NCBI GenBank assembly: GCA_964475415.1
Contig: CAYYWZ010000068.1
Coordinates: 1 to 22,105, forward strand
Reading direction: 5' to 3'
Length of the DNA: 22,105 nucleotides
From: CALCMJ01 sp964475415
GTDB taxonomy: Bacteria > Bacteroidota > Bacteroidia > Chitinophagales > Saprospiraceae
In this document: in pieces, positions 10,901 through 18,537 of the stretch
Position numbering within the stretch: position 1 is the stretch's first letter
Layout: each line of letters starts with the position of its first letter
The notes under the pieces: model-generated
What the model was told of the DNA's origin: nothing
Seen by the model: only the letters and a program-made list of their open reading frames with translations
The model's database searches: none
Translations under genes and position numbers: made by a program

Positions 10901-11392
10901 AATGAGAAGTTCGAGTTAGAACGTAGTTTAGATAATACGTCTTTCCGTAAGATAGCTGAGATTAAAGGAGCAGGAACATTCCAACAGGAAAGTAACTACA
11001 GTTATGAAGATACGGATATTGCTGCTTCAGGAATTTATTACTACAGATTGAGACAGTTAGATTATGATGGTAACGAAACAATTAGTGGAACGATAGCTAT
11101 AAGAGTAGAACGATCATCTGATAAACCTAGATTAGATTTATATCCAAATCCGGCAGTAGATGAGATCCAGCTTTCTCTAAGTGGATTAGATGAGATAGGA
11201 TCAGTTACGCGAATTGAGATAATAGATGGAACAGGTAGAGTAGTAAAAAAACTGCAAATAGATAAAGCAGATAATACAACTAAACTGAGACAACAATTAG
11301 ATATAGAAAATCTAATAGAAGGCATATATACGATAAGGGTAGAATCTGGATCCGTATTAATAGAAAACAGACTTATTAAAGTCTTAGATTAA
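7866..11392 (+). CDS. Giant modular T9SS surface protein, C-terminal part (SdrD B-like array, DUF11, fn3-like, T9SS sorting domain)
   Basis: This frame continues the gene broken by the gap. The first full codon is at 7868 and the frame stops at TAA 11390-11392. Order: end of one SdrD B-like unit (to 8200), two full units (8204-8737, 8738-9241), a sixth DUF11 module (about 9242-9724, DLALRKTVVDRG... ending GEDEDDHDVD), three more diverged SdrD B-like modules (about 9740-10080 with WHDIDGDGIQDPDE, 10085-10470 with VWFDNNENDIWD, 10475-10800 with VWRDDNGNGQQE), an fn3-like module (about 10813-11130, YWSTANEVNNEKFELERS ... YYYRLRQLDYDG) and a type A T9SS sorting domain (11132-11389, LDLYPNPAVDE ... 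ENRLIKVLD). The SdrD B fold in Gram-positive adhesins binds Ca2+ and stiffens a stalk. A similar role is inferred here. The ATG at 7745 upstream of the gap is out of frame with the real coding and is not a start. Confidence 0.85.
8400..8463 (+). repeat. Exact 64-bp direct repeat, copy 2
   Basis: Identical to 7866-7929, exactly one 534-bp period downstream. After it the two copies diverge (AAGTGGAGC against GAGCGGACC). Confidence 0.9.
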
Positions 11393-11409
11393 TTCATTAT
11401 TTGTATATG

Positions 11410-11449
11410 GGTAGTTGCCTGAAGCCTTTCAGGTGGCTACCTCTTTTTT
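11410..11449 (+). terminator. Rho-independent terminator of the giant surface-protein gene
   Basis: A 14-bp stem, GGTAGTTGCCTGAA (11410-11423) with TTCAGGTGGCTACC (11428-11441), uses three G-U pairs around a GCCT loop and is followed by a T-rich tail. It sits 17 bp after the stop. The bases between stop and stem equal those after the partial gene at 2-262. Confidence 0.85.
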
Positions 11450-11508
11450 AAACTAAAATCAAAAAAACTAAATAGAGATATAGACGAAAAAGCAAAAAAA
11501 AGCAAAAA

Positions 11509-11545
11509 AAAATGACTATATGGAAAAACTCTTATAGTCATTTTT
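11509..11545. terminator. Bidirectional hairpin terminator
   Basis: AAAATGACTATA (11509-11520) pairs perfectly with TATAGTCATTTT (11533-11544) around a 12-base loop. It is preceded by a run of A and followed by T, so it can stop transcription from either side of this convergent junction. Confidence 0.6.
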
Positions 11546-11550
11546 AATTT

Positions 11551-11578
11551 AACAGCAATTAGAGATTTGCTGTTTTTT
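11551..11578 (+). terminator. Short hairpin with T-run
   Basis: AACAGCAA (11551-11558) pairs with TTGCTGTT (11567-11574), followed by more T. It is the third hairpin in a row after the giant gene. Confidence 0.45.
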
Positions 11579-11874
11579 ATATTCTGTGGGTTTATATTTT
11601 TAGATGATATAATATGACTAATAGATCTAGTTAAAATCTAGTCATAATTATTTGTAGAAATAATTTAAAAAGATTGAAATGATTCTATCATGGGTATAGA
11701 ATCAGTAAAGGAGTAAAAAAAAAAGGAACGGGTGATAGAAATTTTCTAAACACCCATTCAAGTTCTACAGAACTTAAAAAATGAGAACGTTAATGAGTTT
11801 AAGAGTACAATATTCCTAAAGCCGAGAAAGCTTTACATAAGTAATAAATAGAATATAGAATCTACTTTCTGATT
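11579..11874. other. AT-rich convergent intergenic region
   Basis: No gene is visible. It contains a 9-bp hairpin without a T-run (TGATTCTAT 11680-11688 with ATAGAATCA 11696-11704) and the weak minus-strand terminator listed separately. The stretch closest to the pseudogene end has no recognisable feature. Confidence 0.4.
11715..11755 (-). terminator. Possible minus-strand terminator downstream of the T9SS pseudogene
   Basis: Read on the minus strand, GGGTG (11755-11751) pairs with CACCC (11734-11730), with an inner AGAAA/TTTCT pairing. After five bases come ten T (11724-11715). The stem has an internal loop, so this is a moderate to weak call. Confidence 0.35.
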
Positions 11875-12462
11875 TTACATTTTTATTATTTTCTGTTGGT
11901 AGATAACTTCTTCATTTTTAAGAAAATGGATATAGCTTCCTGGTAGTAATTCTTCTAGGCTTAGGCTAGTATTATTTATACCAACAAAAGCCTTTTTTAC
12001 AAGCTGATCAGAGTAATTATGTATTTCAATCTCATAATGTTGATTTAGATCAGGTAAGTTTATCTGTAATAATCCTTCTGTAGGATTTGGACTAGCTAAG
12101 CTATAGTTATAGTAACGAGCCTTCTTGTTACCTATTACTTTAATTTCAGAATAGGTGTATAATCCGTCTTGGTCTACAGCTTTTATTCTGTAATATACTT
12201 TTTCCTCTTGTTGAGTAAACGGAAATGCATTTCTGTCAAAATATTAATAAGATTTTATAGTAGAGCTATTTCCTACTGCATCTACAGTACCAATACGTAT
12301 CCAGTTAAAGGAGTTTCTTGATTTTCCAACATCGAAATAATCGCCATTAATTTCTGTCCATAGGAATACTTACTGACTCAAACTCTTCGGTAAATACAAC
12401 TTGACCATATCCTAGCGTCAAGGTCATAAAAAAAAGAAAAATGTAAAAATATTCTTACGCAT
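11875..12462 (-). pseudogene. Decayed secreted protein with T9SS sorting domain
   Basis: Read on the minus strand, ATG at 12462-12460 begins MRKNIFTFFFF, then hits TGA because of a run of eight T (12435-12428). With one T fewer it continues as MTLTLGYGQ/VVFTEEFE, a good signal peptide. The frame shifts back near 12360-12375 to a pre-sorting fn3-like module: TEINGDYFDVGKS, WIRIGTVDAVGNSS. A TAA at 12246-12244 interrupts KSY*YFDRN, and then YYRIKAVDQDGLYTYSEIKV and a complete type A sorting domain (SLASPNPTEGLLQINLPD ... GSYFIHFLKNEEVIYQQ) run to TAA at 11877-11875. The gene therefore has two frameshifts, one nonsense codon and probably a large internal deletion, because the signal peptide is joined almost directly to the C-terminal module. 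The original enzyme or adhesin domain is lost, so its function cannot be named. Confidence 0.8.
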
Positions 12463-12612
12463 AGCACTCGTTTGTTTTTAAAATAAATAGTAAGATATGT
12501 ATGGGTTCATAAAGGCAATAAAAATATCAAAAGAAGCCAAACATTCTTTGATACCCTTAAGTCTTTATAATTTATATCTCTTGGACGACTATTGTGTAAA
12601 TATAATTTTGCT

Positions 12613-12640
12613 AAAAGAAACTCTTATAAAGATAGGAGTT
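12613..12640 (-). terminator. Terminator of the S8 peptidase gene
   Basis: On the minus strand AACTCCTAT (12640-12632) pairs with ATAAGAGTT (12627-12619) around CTTT, with one G-U pair, followed by the T-rich TCTTTT. It begins 7 bp after the TAA of the peptidase gene. Confidence 0.6.
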
Positions 12641-12646
12641 AGTTAA

Positions 12647-14260
12647 TTACAATTCCCTGTAAGCCATAAATTTTCTAGCTACCGACTCATTCTCATTATA
12701 TAGATATAAGATGTAAATCCCATTTGTAATATTGATGGGATACTCAAACGGAGAACTAAAGTTTTGACCTAGGGTTAACTCTTTGACACCAAAGATGGGA
12801 GGGGTTATTGTTTTTTCAAAAACTAATCTGCCCATTACATCTGTTATAAGAATATTGTAATCATTGAAATCTGGGGTTTCATATTCGAAAGTGATATAGT
12901 TACCTCTAGCTAGAATATGATTTATGGCTAAGTCTCCGCTAGTTCCACCACACAGAGCCTGAAGGTTTTTTACAGCGTCAAACATCTGCAGTCTTCCGCC
13001 AGACACCGTTATACCATTTAGACTAGGTAGGGCAGTTACGCTCTCCATAATAGCTCGCTTAATATTACGTGCCGCAGATTCTGGAGCAGTTTCTATCGAT
13101 GTAGAAAGTCCATCGCAGGGTAGAGCATACATAAGAGCTACAGCACCAGTAACATGTGGGGCACTGGCAGAAGAACCCGGAAAATTTCTATATCCATTTT
13201 CTATAGTAGCTGTTACTACGTCATCACCAGGAGCTCCAAGGTCTACACTAACGGAACCAAAACCAGCAGCCTGTATTTTTTCATCAGACCTAGAAGTATT
13301 TGTTACTGTAATAAGGAACTCACTATCACAAGTGGTAGGTAGATCTCCTTCTGCATCAGCATCTACATCTCGATTTTCTGCTGCTGATATACTGAGTACA
13401 CCTTCACTTCCTAGTTTGTCATATACATTGCACCAGATAGGCCAATCAGATCCGAACTCTCCAGATATTCCAGCAGAAAAGTTAGTAGCTACTATAAACG
13501 CTCCTTCGCTTCCGTCTGTATCATTATAACGTTTTCTAGTTTCATAACAATAATTGAGCGACTCTACAACTTCTGCTATGGTTTGTACGCCACTAAGGGG
13601 CAAAATTTTAACATCATGATTAACACCTGCTAAGCCTATATTATTATTTCCTTTAGCTCCTATAATACTAGAAACGGCAGTTCCATGTGATAGCTCTGGA
13701 TGATTATTAGAGGCACTACTAAAATTCCAACCTTGGACATCGTCTATATATCCATTACCGTCATCATCTATATTATTGTTGGGAATTTCTTGCTCATTGA
13801 AGTATAAATTATCATTTAGCTCATCATGGGCGAGATCATAGCCATCATCTATGACGGCAACTACTATTTCTTTGCCTCCTGGAGTTATTCCGCCAGTGGT
13901 TATACCCCATACATCTTCACTTCCGATCACTTCCATATTCCATTGATCTGACCACCTTGGATCATTAGGGGTATTACGTTGTTCTATGCGATAGTTAGGG
14001 TAAATGGCCTGAGGCGATATAGTACTTAGTACCTTATTTACTTCACTTGCGCTAAGTTCTTCGTCAAATACCACGTGATAGATATCGTCCTCAGCAATCA
14101 AGGCTTTAAGATCGATAACAGATTCGTGATTTGAGAGCCTTTGGATGGACCTAGCAGTTAAGTTAGCATCCAAATGGAGGATATATTCATTCGGTATAAT
14201 TTCCTGAGCATACAGTATTTGTGAAAAGAAACAAAAGAATATTAATCGTATAGCTGTCAT
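12647..14260 (-). CDS. Secreted subtilisin-family (S8) serine peptidase with C-terminal T9SS-type domain
   Basis: The protein has 537 residues and starts at ATG 14260. Residues 1-19 are a signal peptide (IRLIFFCFFSQILYA/Q). Residues about 20-95 form an inhibitor-like propeptide region (NEYILHLDANL ... IYPNYRIEQ). The S8 core covers about 100-435: catalytic Asp138 (VAVIDDG), His192 (SHGTAV) and Ser364 (PGSSASAPHVTG). The oxyanion Asn is probably Asn296, in SAAEN where most relatives have AAGN. A DDDGNGYIDD insert at 165-174 resembles the Ca2+-binding loop seen in related subtilases. Residues about 445-537 form a beta-rich sorting-domain-like tail (YNILITDVMGRLVF ... NGIYILYLYNENESVARK), although the usual YPNP start is not clear. 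It is likely exported and acts outside the cell. The 152 bp upstream suggest transcription independent of the operon behind it. Confidence 0.88.
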   Translation of the reverse strand: MTAIRLIFFCFFSQILYAQEIIPNEYILHLDANLTARSIQRLSNHESVIDLKALIAEDDIYHVVFDEELSASEVNKVLSTISPQAIYPNYRIEQRNTPNDPRWSDQWNMEVIGSEDVWGITTGGITPGGKEIVVAVIDDGYDLAHDELNDNLYFNEQEIPNNNIDDDGNGYIDDVQGWNFSSASNNHPELSHGTAVSSIIGAKGNNNIGLAGVNHDVKILPLSGVQTIAEVVESLNYCYETRKRYNDTDGSEGAFIVATNFSAGISGEFGSDWPIWCNVYDKLGSEGVLSISAAENRDVDADAEGDLPTTCDSEFLITVTNTSRSDEKIQAAGFGSVSVDLGAPGDDVVTATIENGYRNFPGSSASAPHVTGAVALMYALPCDGLSTSIETAPESAARNIKRAIMESVTALPSLNGITVSGGRLQMFDAVKNLQALCGGTSGDLAINHILARGNYITFEYETPDFNDYNILITDVMGRLVFEKTITPPIFGVKELTLGQNFSSPFEYPINITNGIYILYLYNENESVARKFMAYREL

Positions 14261-14412
14261 AAAACCACTGTTTTTCTAAAATGGTGTTCTTAAAATATAA
14301 GCAAAATATGTAATATATACTTATTTAACGGCAGATCGTATAGAATTTATAACGACCTTTCGTATAGTAATATTAGAATCTAACAGCCAATTCTGCTTTC
14401 CAGTTTACTTTT

Positions 14413-15180
14413 TTAGATCGATTTTCTGAGTTGTTTACCATATCTCAGTCCTGGAGCTGTTCTGCTGCCATACCAAGAAAACATTTCACCATCTACTAGC
14501 TTTATTATCGGAGCATAACTCAAATTAGATTTAAGGATGTCAATATGTTTGTCCTTAAATGGAAAGGGTTCACTCGATAGAAGAATTACCTCAGGTTGTA
14601 AGGTATTGATTTGATCGATAGTAATTTCTGGATATCTTGATTCTTGTAGGAGATTTTGGAATCCTGCGGCAGATAACATTGCTGATATATATGTGTCATT
14701 TCCGGCGCACATATAAGGCTTATTCCAGATCAGATAAATACATGAAATTTTGCCTGCTTTTGACAAGGTAAATTCCTGTTCTATTTCCTTGATAATCTTC
14801 GTCGCTGGTTGGGTAGCATTTGTAAGTCGAGCAACATCGTTTATCATAGATATACAGCTCTTGATATCTTTTACATTAGAAATATAGACAGGGTAGTCTT
14901 TATATAGTTCTTCTATTTGTTCTTTTGTGTTCTCCTCAAGATTGGCTAGAATTAGATCAGGAGAAATATTTTTGATCTTTGATAAGTCTATTGTTTTTGT
15001 GCCACCGACTTTGGGAATGTCGATTATTTTTTCTTGTGGGTGGATACAGAATTTGGTTCTTCCAGCGATTCTATTCATAGGAACTAAGTCGAAGAGTAGT
15101 TCTGTAATAGAGGGCACTAGAGAAACAATTTTATCAGGTGAACCTTTAAGCGTAATATGTCGACCGATTTGGTCTTGCAT
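14413..15180 (-). CDS. BtuF-like helical-backbone metal-receptor protein, no signal peptide
   Basis: 255 residues, starting at ATG 15180, which shares its A with the TAA of the gene upstream (TAATG), so translation is probably coupled. The fold signature of the periplasmic binding protein family of ABC transporters for cobalamin, haem and Fe3+-siderophores is present: KIVSLVPSITELLFDL (residues 18-33), VGGTKTIDLSKI, SPDLILAN, and the second lobe ITIDQINTLQPEVILLSSEPFPFK, ending SWYGSRTAPGLRYGKQL. Members normally carry a signal peptide or lipobox. This one begins directly with MQDQIGRHITLKG and has neither, so a cytoplasmic role or loss of export is possible. No permease or ATPase gene lies nearby. 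The ligand cannot be told from sequence, and corrinoid binding is only a family-level guess. Confidence 0.75.
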   Translation of the reverse strand: MQDQIGRHITLKGSPDKIVSLVPSITELLFDLVPMNRIAGRTKFCIHPQEKIIDIPKVGGTKTIDLSKIKNISPDLILANLEENTKEQIEELYKDYPVYISNVKDIKSCISMINDVARLTNATQPATKIIKEIEQEFTLSKAGKISCIYLIWNKPYMCAGNDTYISAMLSAAGFQNLLQESRYPEITIDQINTLQPEVILLSSEPFPFKDKHIDILKSNLSYAPIIKLVDGEMFSWYGSRTAPGLRYGKQLRKSI

Positions 15181-16052
15181 TACTTTTGAGAAACTATGGC
15201 CATCTGATTATCCATGATAGCTATTCTACTGATATTGTCAATATTGTAATTCCTCAGGTCTATAGCTTCTGTAAATTCTTTGTTGACGATTAGGTTGCAG
15301 CTGTATATTTTACTGCCTTGTGTACAGTATATCGTTCCATCTTTAGCTACTTCAAAATCTTCGCTACCTGTTGGCATTTGGATTAGCGTCTTCGTTCTGC
15401 CATTATCGGGGTTAAAGGATTTGAGATACCATCTATCTGCAGAGGTTTTAGAGACAAAAAGAAAGGTGGAGCTAAAGTATTTCTTGATACATCTACCGAT
15501 ATTACTTTCGAGAATCTTTGTTGTTCCATCACTACGAAATCCCAAGGCCAGATAGTTTATATCGTCTACCATAAACAAGGCTAGGGTATAATCATCTATC
15601 CAGTAATGATATCCTATGTTAGGAATAGTAGGGAAGAGATGTTCTTTTTCAGTTCCGGAGGGATAGTTGTAAATATATAGGCTTTGTGTCAGCTCATCTT
15701 CTTCTATTCTTACTGTAGAGAAACTACTCTGATCTAAGACAGTAGGAGAGAATTCGCTTTCCTCTGTGTTCGTAATTCTATTGACAAGTAATTGTTCTAT
15801 GTCCAATTCTAGAATCTCAGTCTTAGAAGGATCTCCAAATGCATTACTACTGATTAGTAATTTATTAGGTTTTAAAAAAGCTGGTTGGTTGTTATATCCT
15901 TGTTGATTGAAATCATTTAAGTAATACGCACTTTCTAGATTTATTTTGCCATCTGTTTCTGTAAATTCGAAAAGATGTAAATCCGTACTGGGCAGCTGAG
16001 CATATAAGCATACGCAACTTGTAAGGAAAAATAGGGTCAGGGCAGTTTTCAT
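15180..16052 (-). CDS. Secreted propeller-like protein of unknown function (PD40/TolB-like repeats)
   Basis: 290 residues from ATG 16052. A signal peptide is clear (TALTLFFLTSCVCLYA/Q; the Cys residues lie within the hydrophobic core and do not make a good lipobox). The mature part looks like a single six- or seven-bladed propeller: repeats of the kind NQPAFLKPNKLLISSN, EILELDIEQLLVNRITNTEESEFSPT, YWIDDYTLALFMVDD, NYLALGFRSDGTTKIL and FEVAKDGTIYCTQGSKIYSCNL resemble PD40/TolB blades. No catalytic motif is visible. It overlaps the metal-receptor gene downstream and follows lepB by 39 bp, so it is probably co-transcribed. Its role is unknown: a periplasmic binding or scaffold protein is the natural guess. 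Confidence 0.7.
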   Translation of the reverse strand: MKTALTLFFLTSCVCLYAQLPSTDLHLFEFTETDGKINLESAYYLNDFNQQGYNNQPAFLKPNKLLISSNAFGDPSKTEILELDIEQLLVNRITNTEESEFSPTVLDQSSFSTVRIEEDELTQSLYIYNYPSGTEKEHLFPTIPNIGYHYWIDDYTLALFMVDDINYLALGFRSDGTTKILESNIGRCIKKYFSSTFLFVSKTSADRWYLKSFNPDNGRTKTLIQMPTGSEDFEVAKDGTIYCTQGSKIYSCNLIVNKEFTEAIDLRNYNIDNISRIAIMDNQMAIVSQK

Positions 16053-16091
16053 ACAATGTGTAGTTATGCCCTCAATATAACATTATGTTTG

Positions 16092-17708
16092 CTAAAAGAC
16101 GTCTGCTGATTTAAATAATCTGTTCCATCTTATACCATTCTTGATACTACCGTTCTTGGTAGAGAACCATATAAACAGAGGTTTTCCTACAATGTGATCA
16201 TGCGGTACATAGCCCCATGCTCTACTATCTTCGGAGTTATGTCTGTTATCTCCCATGGCCCAGTAATAATCTTGCTTGAAAGTGTAGGAATCAGCGAGTT
16301 CCCCATTGATATAGATTTTATTCCCTTTTACCTCTAGCTCATTACCTTCGTATACAGTGATCGCCCTTCTATACATGGAGAGGTTTTTCATATTAAGTGG
16401 GGTAGTTGCCCCTTCTGCAGGAATCCATACTGGACCAAAATTATCTACAGTCCATCCCGGATAATTTTTCTCATCATGAGGGAATAATCTTCCTCCTCCA
16501 GCTCTAGAATTTTGCGGAACGATGTTTACTTCTGCACCTGGATCTAGAGATTTGATCTGATCTGCTTGTTTTTGACTTAGATATAATCCCACTTCATTAT
16601 TGCTATTAGGACTAGAAAAAGCATCCTTGGCAAAGAGCTCCATTTTTTCGAATACCTTATTGATATTAGTCGTTTTAGAAAATTTGACATAATGCTGGTA
16701 TTGTACATTTTCTGAGGTAGCTAGCGGTTTCCCATTGACATAAACCTGTCTATCTCTTATCTCTAGTGAATCTCCTCCGATTGCTAGGCAACGCTTGATA
16801 TAATGATCCTTCTTGTCTAAAGGTCTAGTGATGATCTCTTTCTTTTTTACAAGATTTCTTAGCTGCCGGTCATAGGAGAGATAGCTGTTTAGATCTCTTT
16901 GTACCTGATCTACGGTGTAACTTCTTTTATTAGTGAGATAGACACTGTCACCTACTGGCCAGTTAAATACAATAGGGTCGTTATTATCTATTTTTTCTAG
17001 AGCCTTCAACCTGAAATAAGGAAGGCTTGGTTTTTCGAAATAAGATTCTCCTCCGAAGAAAGGAACTCTGTTATGCAATAGAGGAATCATCGCTACCGTC
17101 ATAGGAGTTCGTATTCCATAGTGAGCTTTTGACACAAATAAGAAATCTCCTACTAATAAGGAACCCTCCATAGAAGGGGTAGGAATAACGTATGCCTCGA
17201 TAAGAAACATTCGGATAAATGCCGCAGCAAAAACTGCGAAGAAGATTGACTCCACCCATTCTCTTGCAGCAGATTTTCTGAATGGATTATTCTCTGTAAG
17301 CTTTTTGTATTCTCTAGCCTTGTTGGCATCCTTTGCATCTTTTATCTTCTGCATGTAGGCTTCCTCTCGTTCTATGATAGGACCTACATATTTCGCTTTA
17401 GGATCTTTAGCCATATGTATAAACTTAGCTGGCGCATAGATTATACTCGCTGCACTGTCTGATAGTTTAAGTTTGTCAAAAGACCTAACCATGCTAGAAG
17501 CCATTTCAGCAAAAATGAAAAAGCCTACAATAGGTATTAGCAGCAATAATGCAAACCATTTTGGCTTACCGATGATGGTACACCACTCCATAAAATTGAC
17601 ACCAGGGATAAGTCCTTTTACAGCTGGTACGCCAGCCTTAGGAAACAATAGGTATAGACTTATGCTGAGTAAAATATAGGATACTACGAAAAATATTAAT
17701 ATGCTCAC
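16092..17708 (-). CDS. lepB: Signal peptidase I (Bacteroidota long form)
   Basis: 538 residues, starting at GTG 17708. An in-frame TAG lies three codons upstream (17717-17715) and the first internal Met is residue 40, so GTG is the best start. The enzyme cuts signal peptides from exported proteins at the outer face of the inner membrane. N-terminal hydrophobic segments lie at residues 3-22 and 50-69, and the catalytic-domain anchor at about 152-175. The Ser/Lys dyad is Ser179 (IPTPSMEGSLL) and Lys305 (HYIKRCLAIGGD). The conserved GDNRHNSEDSRAWG motif is at 486-499. Compared with E. coli LepB (about 324 residues) there is a long N-terminal extension and inserts between the Ser and Lys motifs and between Lys and GDNR (about 340-450). 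Such length is usual in this phylum. The many secreted proteins in this window are presumably its substrates. Confidence 0.93.
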   Translation of the reverse strand: MSILIFFVVSYILLSISLYLLFPKAGVPAVKGLIPGVNFMEWCTIIGKPKWFALLLLIPIVGFFIFAEMASSMVRSFDKLKLSDSAASIIYAPAKFIHMAKDPKAKYVGPIIEREEAYMQKIKDAKDANKAREYKKLTENNPFRKSAAREWVESIFFAVFAAAFIRMFLIEAYVIPTPSMEGSLLVGDFLFVSKAHYGIRTPMTVAMIPLLHNRVPFFGGESYFEKPSLPYFRLKALEKIDNNDPIVFNWPVGDSVYLTNKRSYTVDQVQRDLNSYLSYDRQLRNLVKKKEIITRPLDKKDHYIKRCLAIGGDSLEIRDRQVYVNGKPLATSENVQYQHYVKFSKTTNINKVFEKMELFAKDAFSSPNSNNEVGLYLSQKQADQIKSLDPGAEVNIVPQNSRAGGGRLFPHDEKNYPGWTVDNFGPVWIPAEGATTPLNMKNLSMYRRAITVYEGNELEVKGNKIYINGELADSYTFKQDYYWAMGDNRHNSEDSRAWGYVPHDHIVGKPLFIWFSTKNGSIKNGIRWNRLFKSADVF

Positions 17709-17725
17709 TGAATTCTAATTTTGCA

Positions 17726-17733
17726 CAAATATA
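17726..17733 (-). promoter_or_regulatory. Candidate -7 box upstream of lepB
   Basis: TATATTTG on the minus strand matches the TAnnTTTG consensus of Bacteroidota sigma-ABfr promoters and lies 17 bp before the GTG start. No TTG is seen at the -33 position, so this is a weak call. Confidence 0.3.
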
Positions 17734-17805
17734 ATAAAGACATTATGTTATAGGGCTGTTAATTAGGACAGCTTGTTATATCAGAGGGATAAAGTGATGA
17801 TTTTT

Positions 17806-18504
17806 TTATACAAATGGTCTTTTCGGTTCTATTTCTAGATGGTCTAAATGTTCTATAAGGCTTGTAGTAAGATTACCAAGTGCTCCTTCTATATCCCAAT
17901 TGGCTCTATTTCGAGGTTCGATAAAGTTAGAAATGCCACGCAGTTGCATGCACTTGATATCCAGTGACTTACAGCAGTAGAAAAAGGCAGCTCCTTCCAT
18001 ACTTTCTACATCAAAATCATATTTCTTGTTTATTCGTTCTATGGAGGAGGCACAGCCATGGGTTTTGTTGACCGTTATGCCTCTTGCTGACTTTAAATGA
18101 TTTTGAGTTCTTTTAGCATTTTTTATAATTCCATTCTCATAAATATTCGTGTTAGCATCTTCTAGTTCTAATTGGAATAAGTCTGTAAAAGTATTATCCT
18201 GTTCTTCTACACCTAGATCTGCAAAGATATCCGATACCACTTCTACAACACTTCCTAGACCTAAGCTTCTATCATTGCTGCCAGCTACACCTAGGTTTAT
18301 CGCAAGATCTATAAATCGCTCAGGCTTACAATATCTTGCCAGCGAAAATGCTGTACGCATTGCTCCTATGCCTGTTACTAACGGAAGAATATCTAAGCCC
18401 TTGTAATGGTATTCAAAAAAAGATTTCTTTGTTCCTTCTTTTTCGATGTGTTGTAATATAGGAGCCATCTCAAAAGAAGTAGCAGCAACAAGTAAAATAG
18501 TCAT
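17806..18504 (-). CDS. mqnB: Futalosine hydrolase
   Basis: 232 residues from ATG 18504. The enzyme splits futalosine to dehypoxanthine futalosine and hypoxanthine in the alternative (futalosine) pathway of menaquinone synthesis, in the cytoplasm. The nucleoside phosphorylase/MTAN fold shows in ILLVAATSFEM at the N-terminus, VTGIGAMRTA (43-52), INLGVAGS (69-76) and the catalytic-region motif VESMEGAAFFY (166-176). The late motif reads RGISNFIEPRNRANW (189-203). MqnB proteins have ISN...R.R here, where MTA/SAH nucleosidases have a VSD, so futalosine is preferred as substrate. It lies 33 bp downstream of the outer-membrane protein gene and 97 bp upstream of lepB. Other mqn genes are not in the window. 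Confidence 0.88.
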   Translation of the reverse strand: MTILLVAATSFEMAPILQHIEKEGTKKSFFEYHYKGLDILPLVTGIGAMRTAFSLARYCKPERFIDLAINLGVAGSNDRSLGLGSVVEVVSDIFADLGVEEQDNTFTDLFQLELEDANTNIYENGIIKNAKRTQNHLKSARGITVNKTHGCASSIERINKKYDFDVESMEGAAFFYCCKSLDIKCMQLRGISNFIEPRNRANWDIEGALGNLTTSLIEHLDHLEIEPKRPFV

Positions 18505-18537
18505 AGCATGAAAATTAATAATTAGAAAGTATAAAAC

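Noticed and set aside
11680..11704. 9-bp hairpin as another terminator
   Set aside because: No T-run follows on the plus strand and only a broken one on the minus strand; it may be a chance palindrome in AT-rich DNA.
14927..15217. Plus-strand open frame of 96 codons opposite the metal-receptor gene
   Set aside because: It is antisense to a gene with clear family motifs and shows no features of its own.
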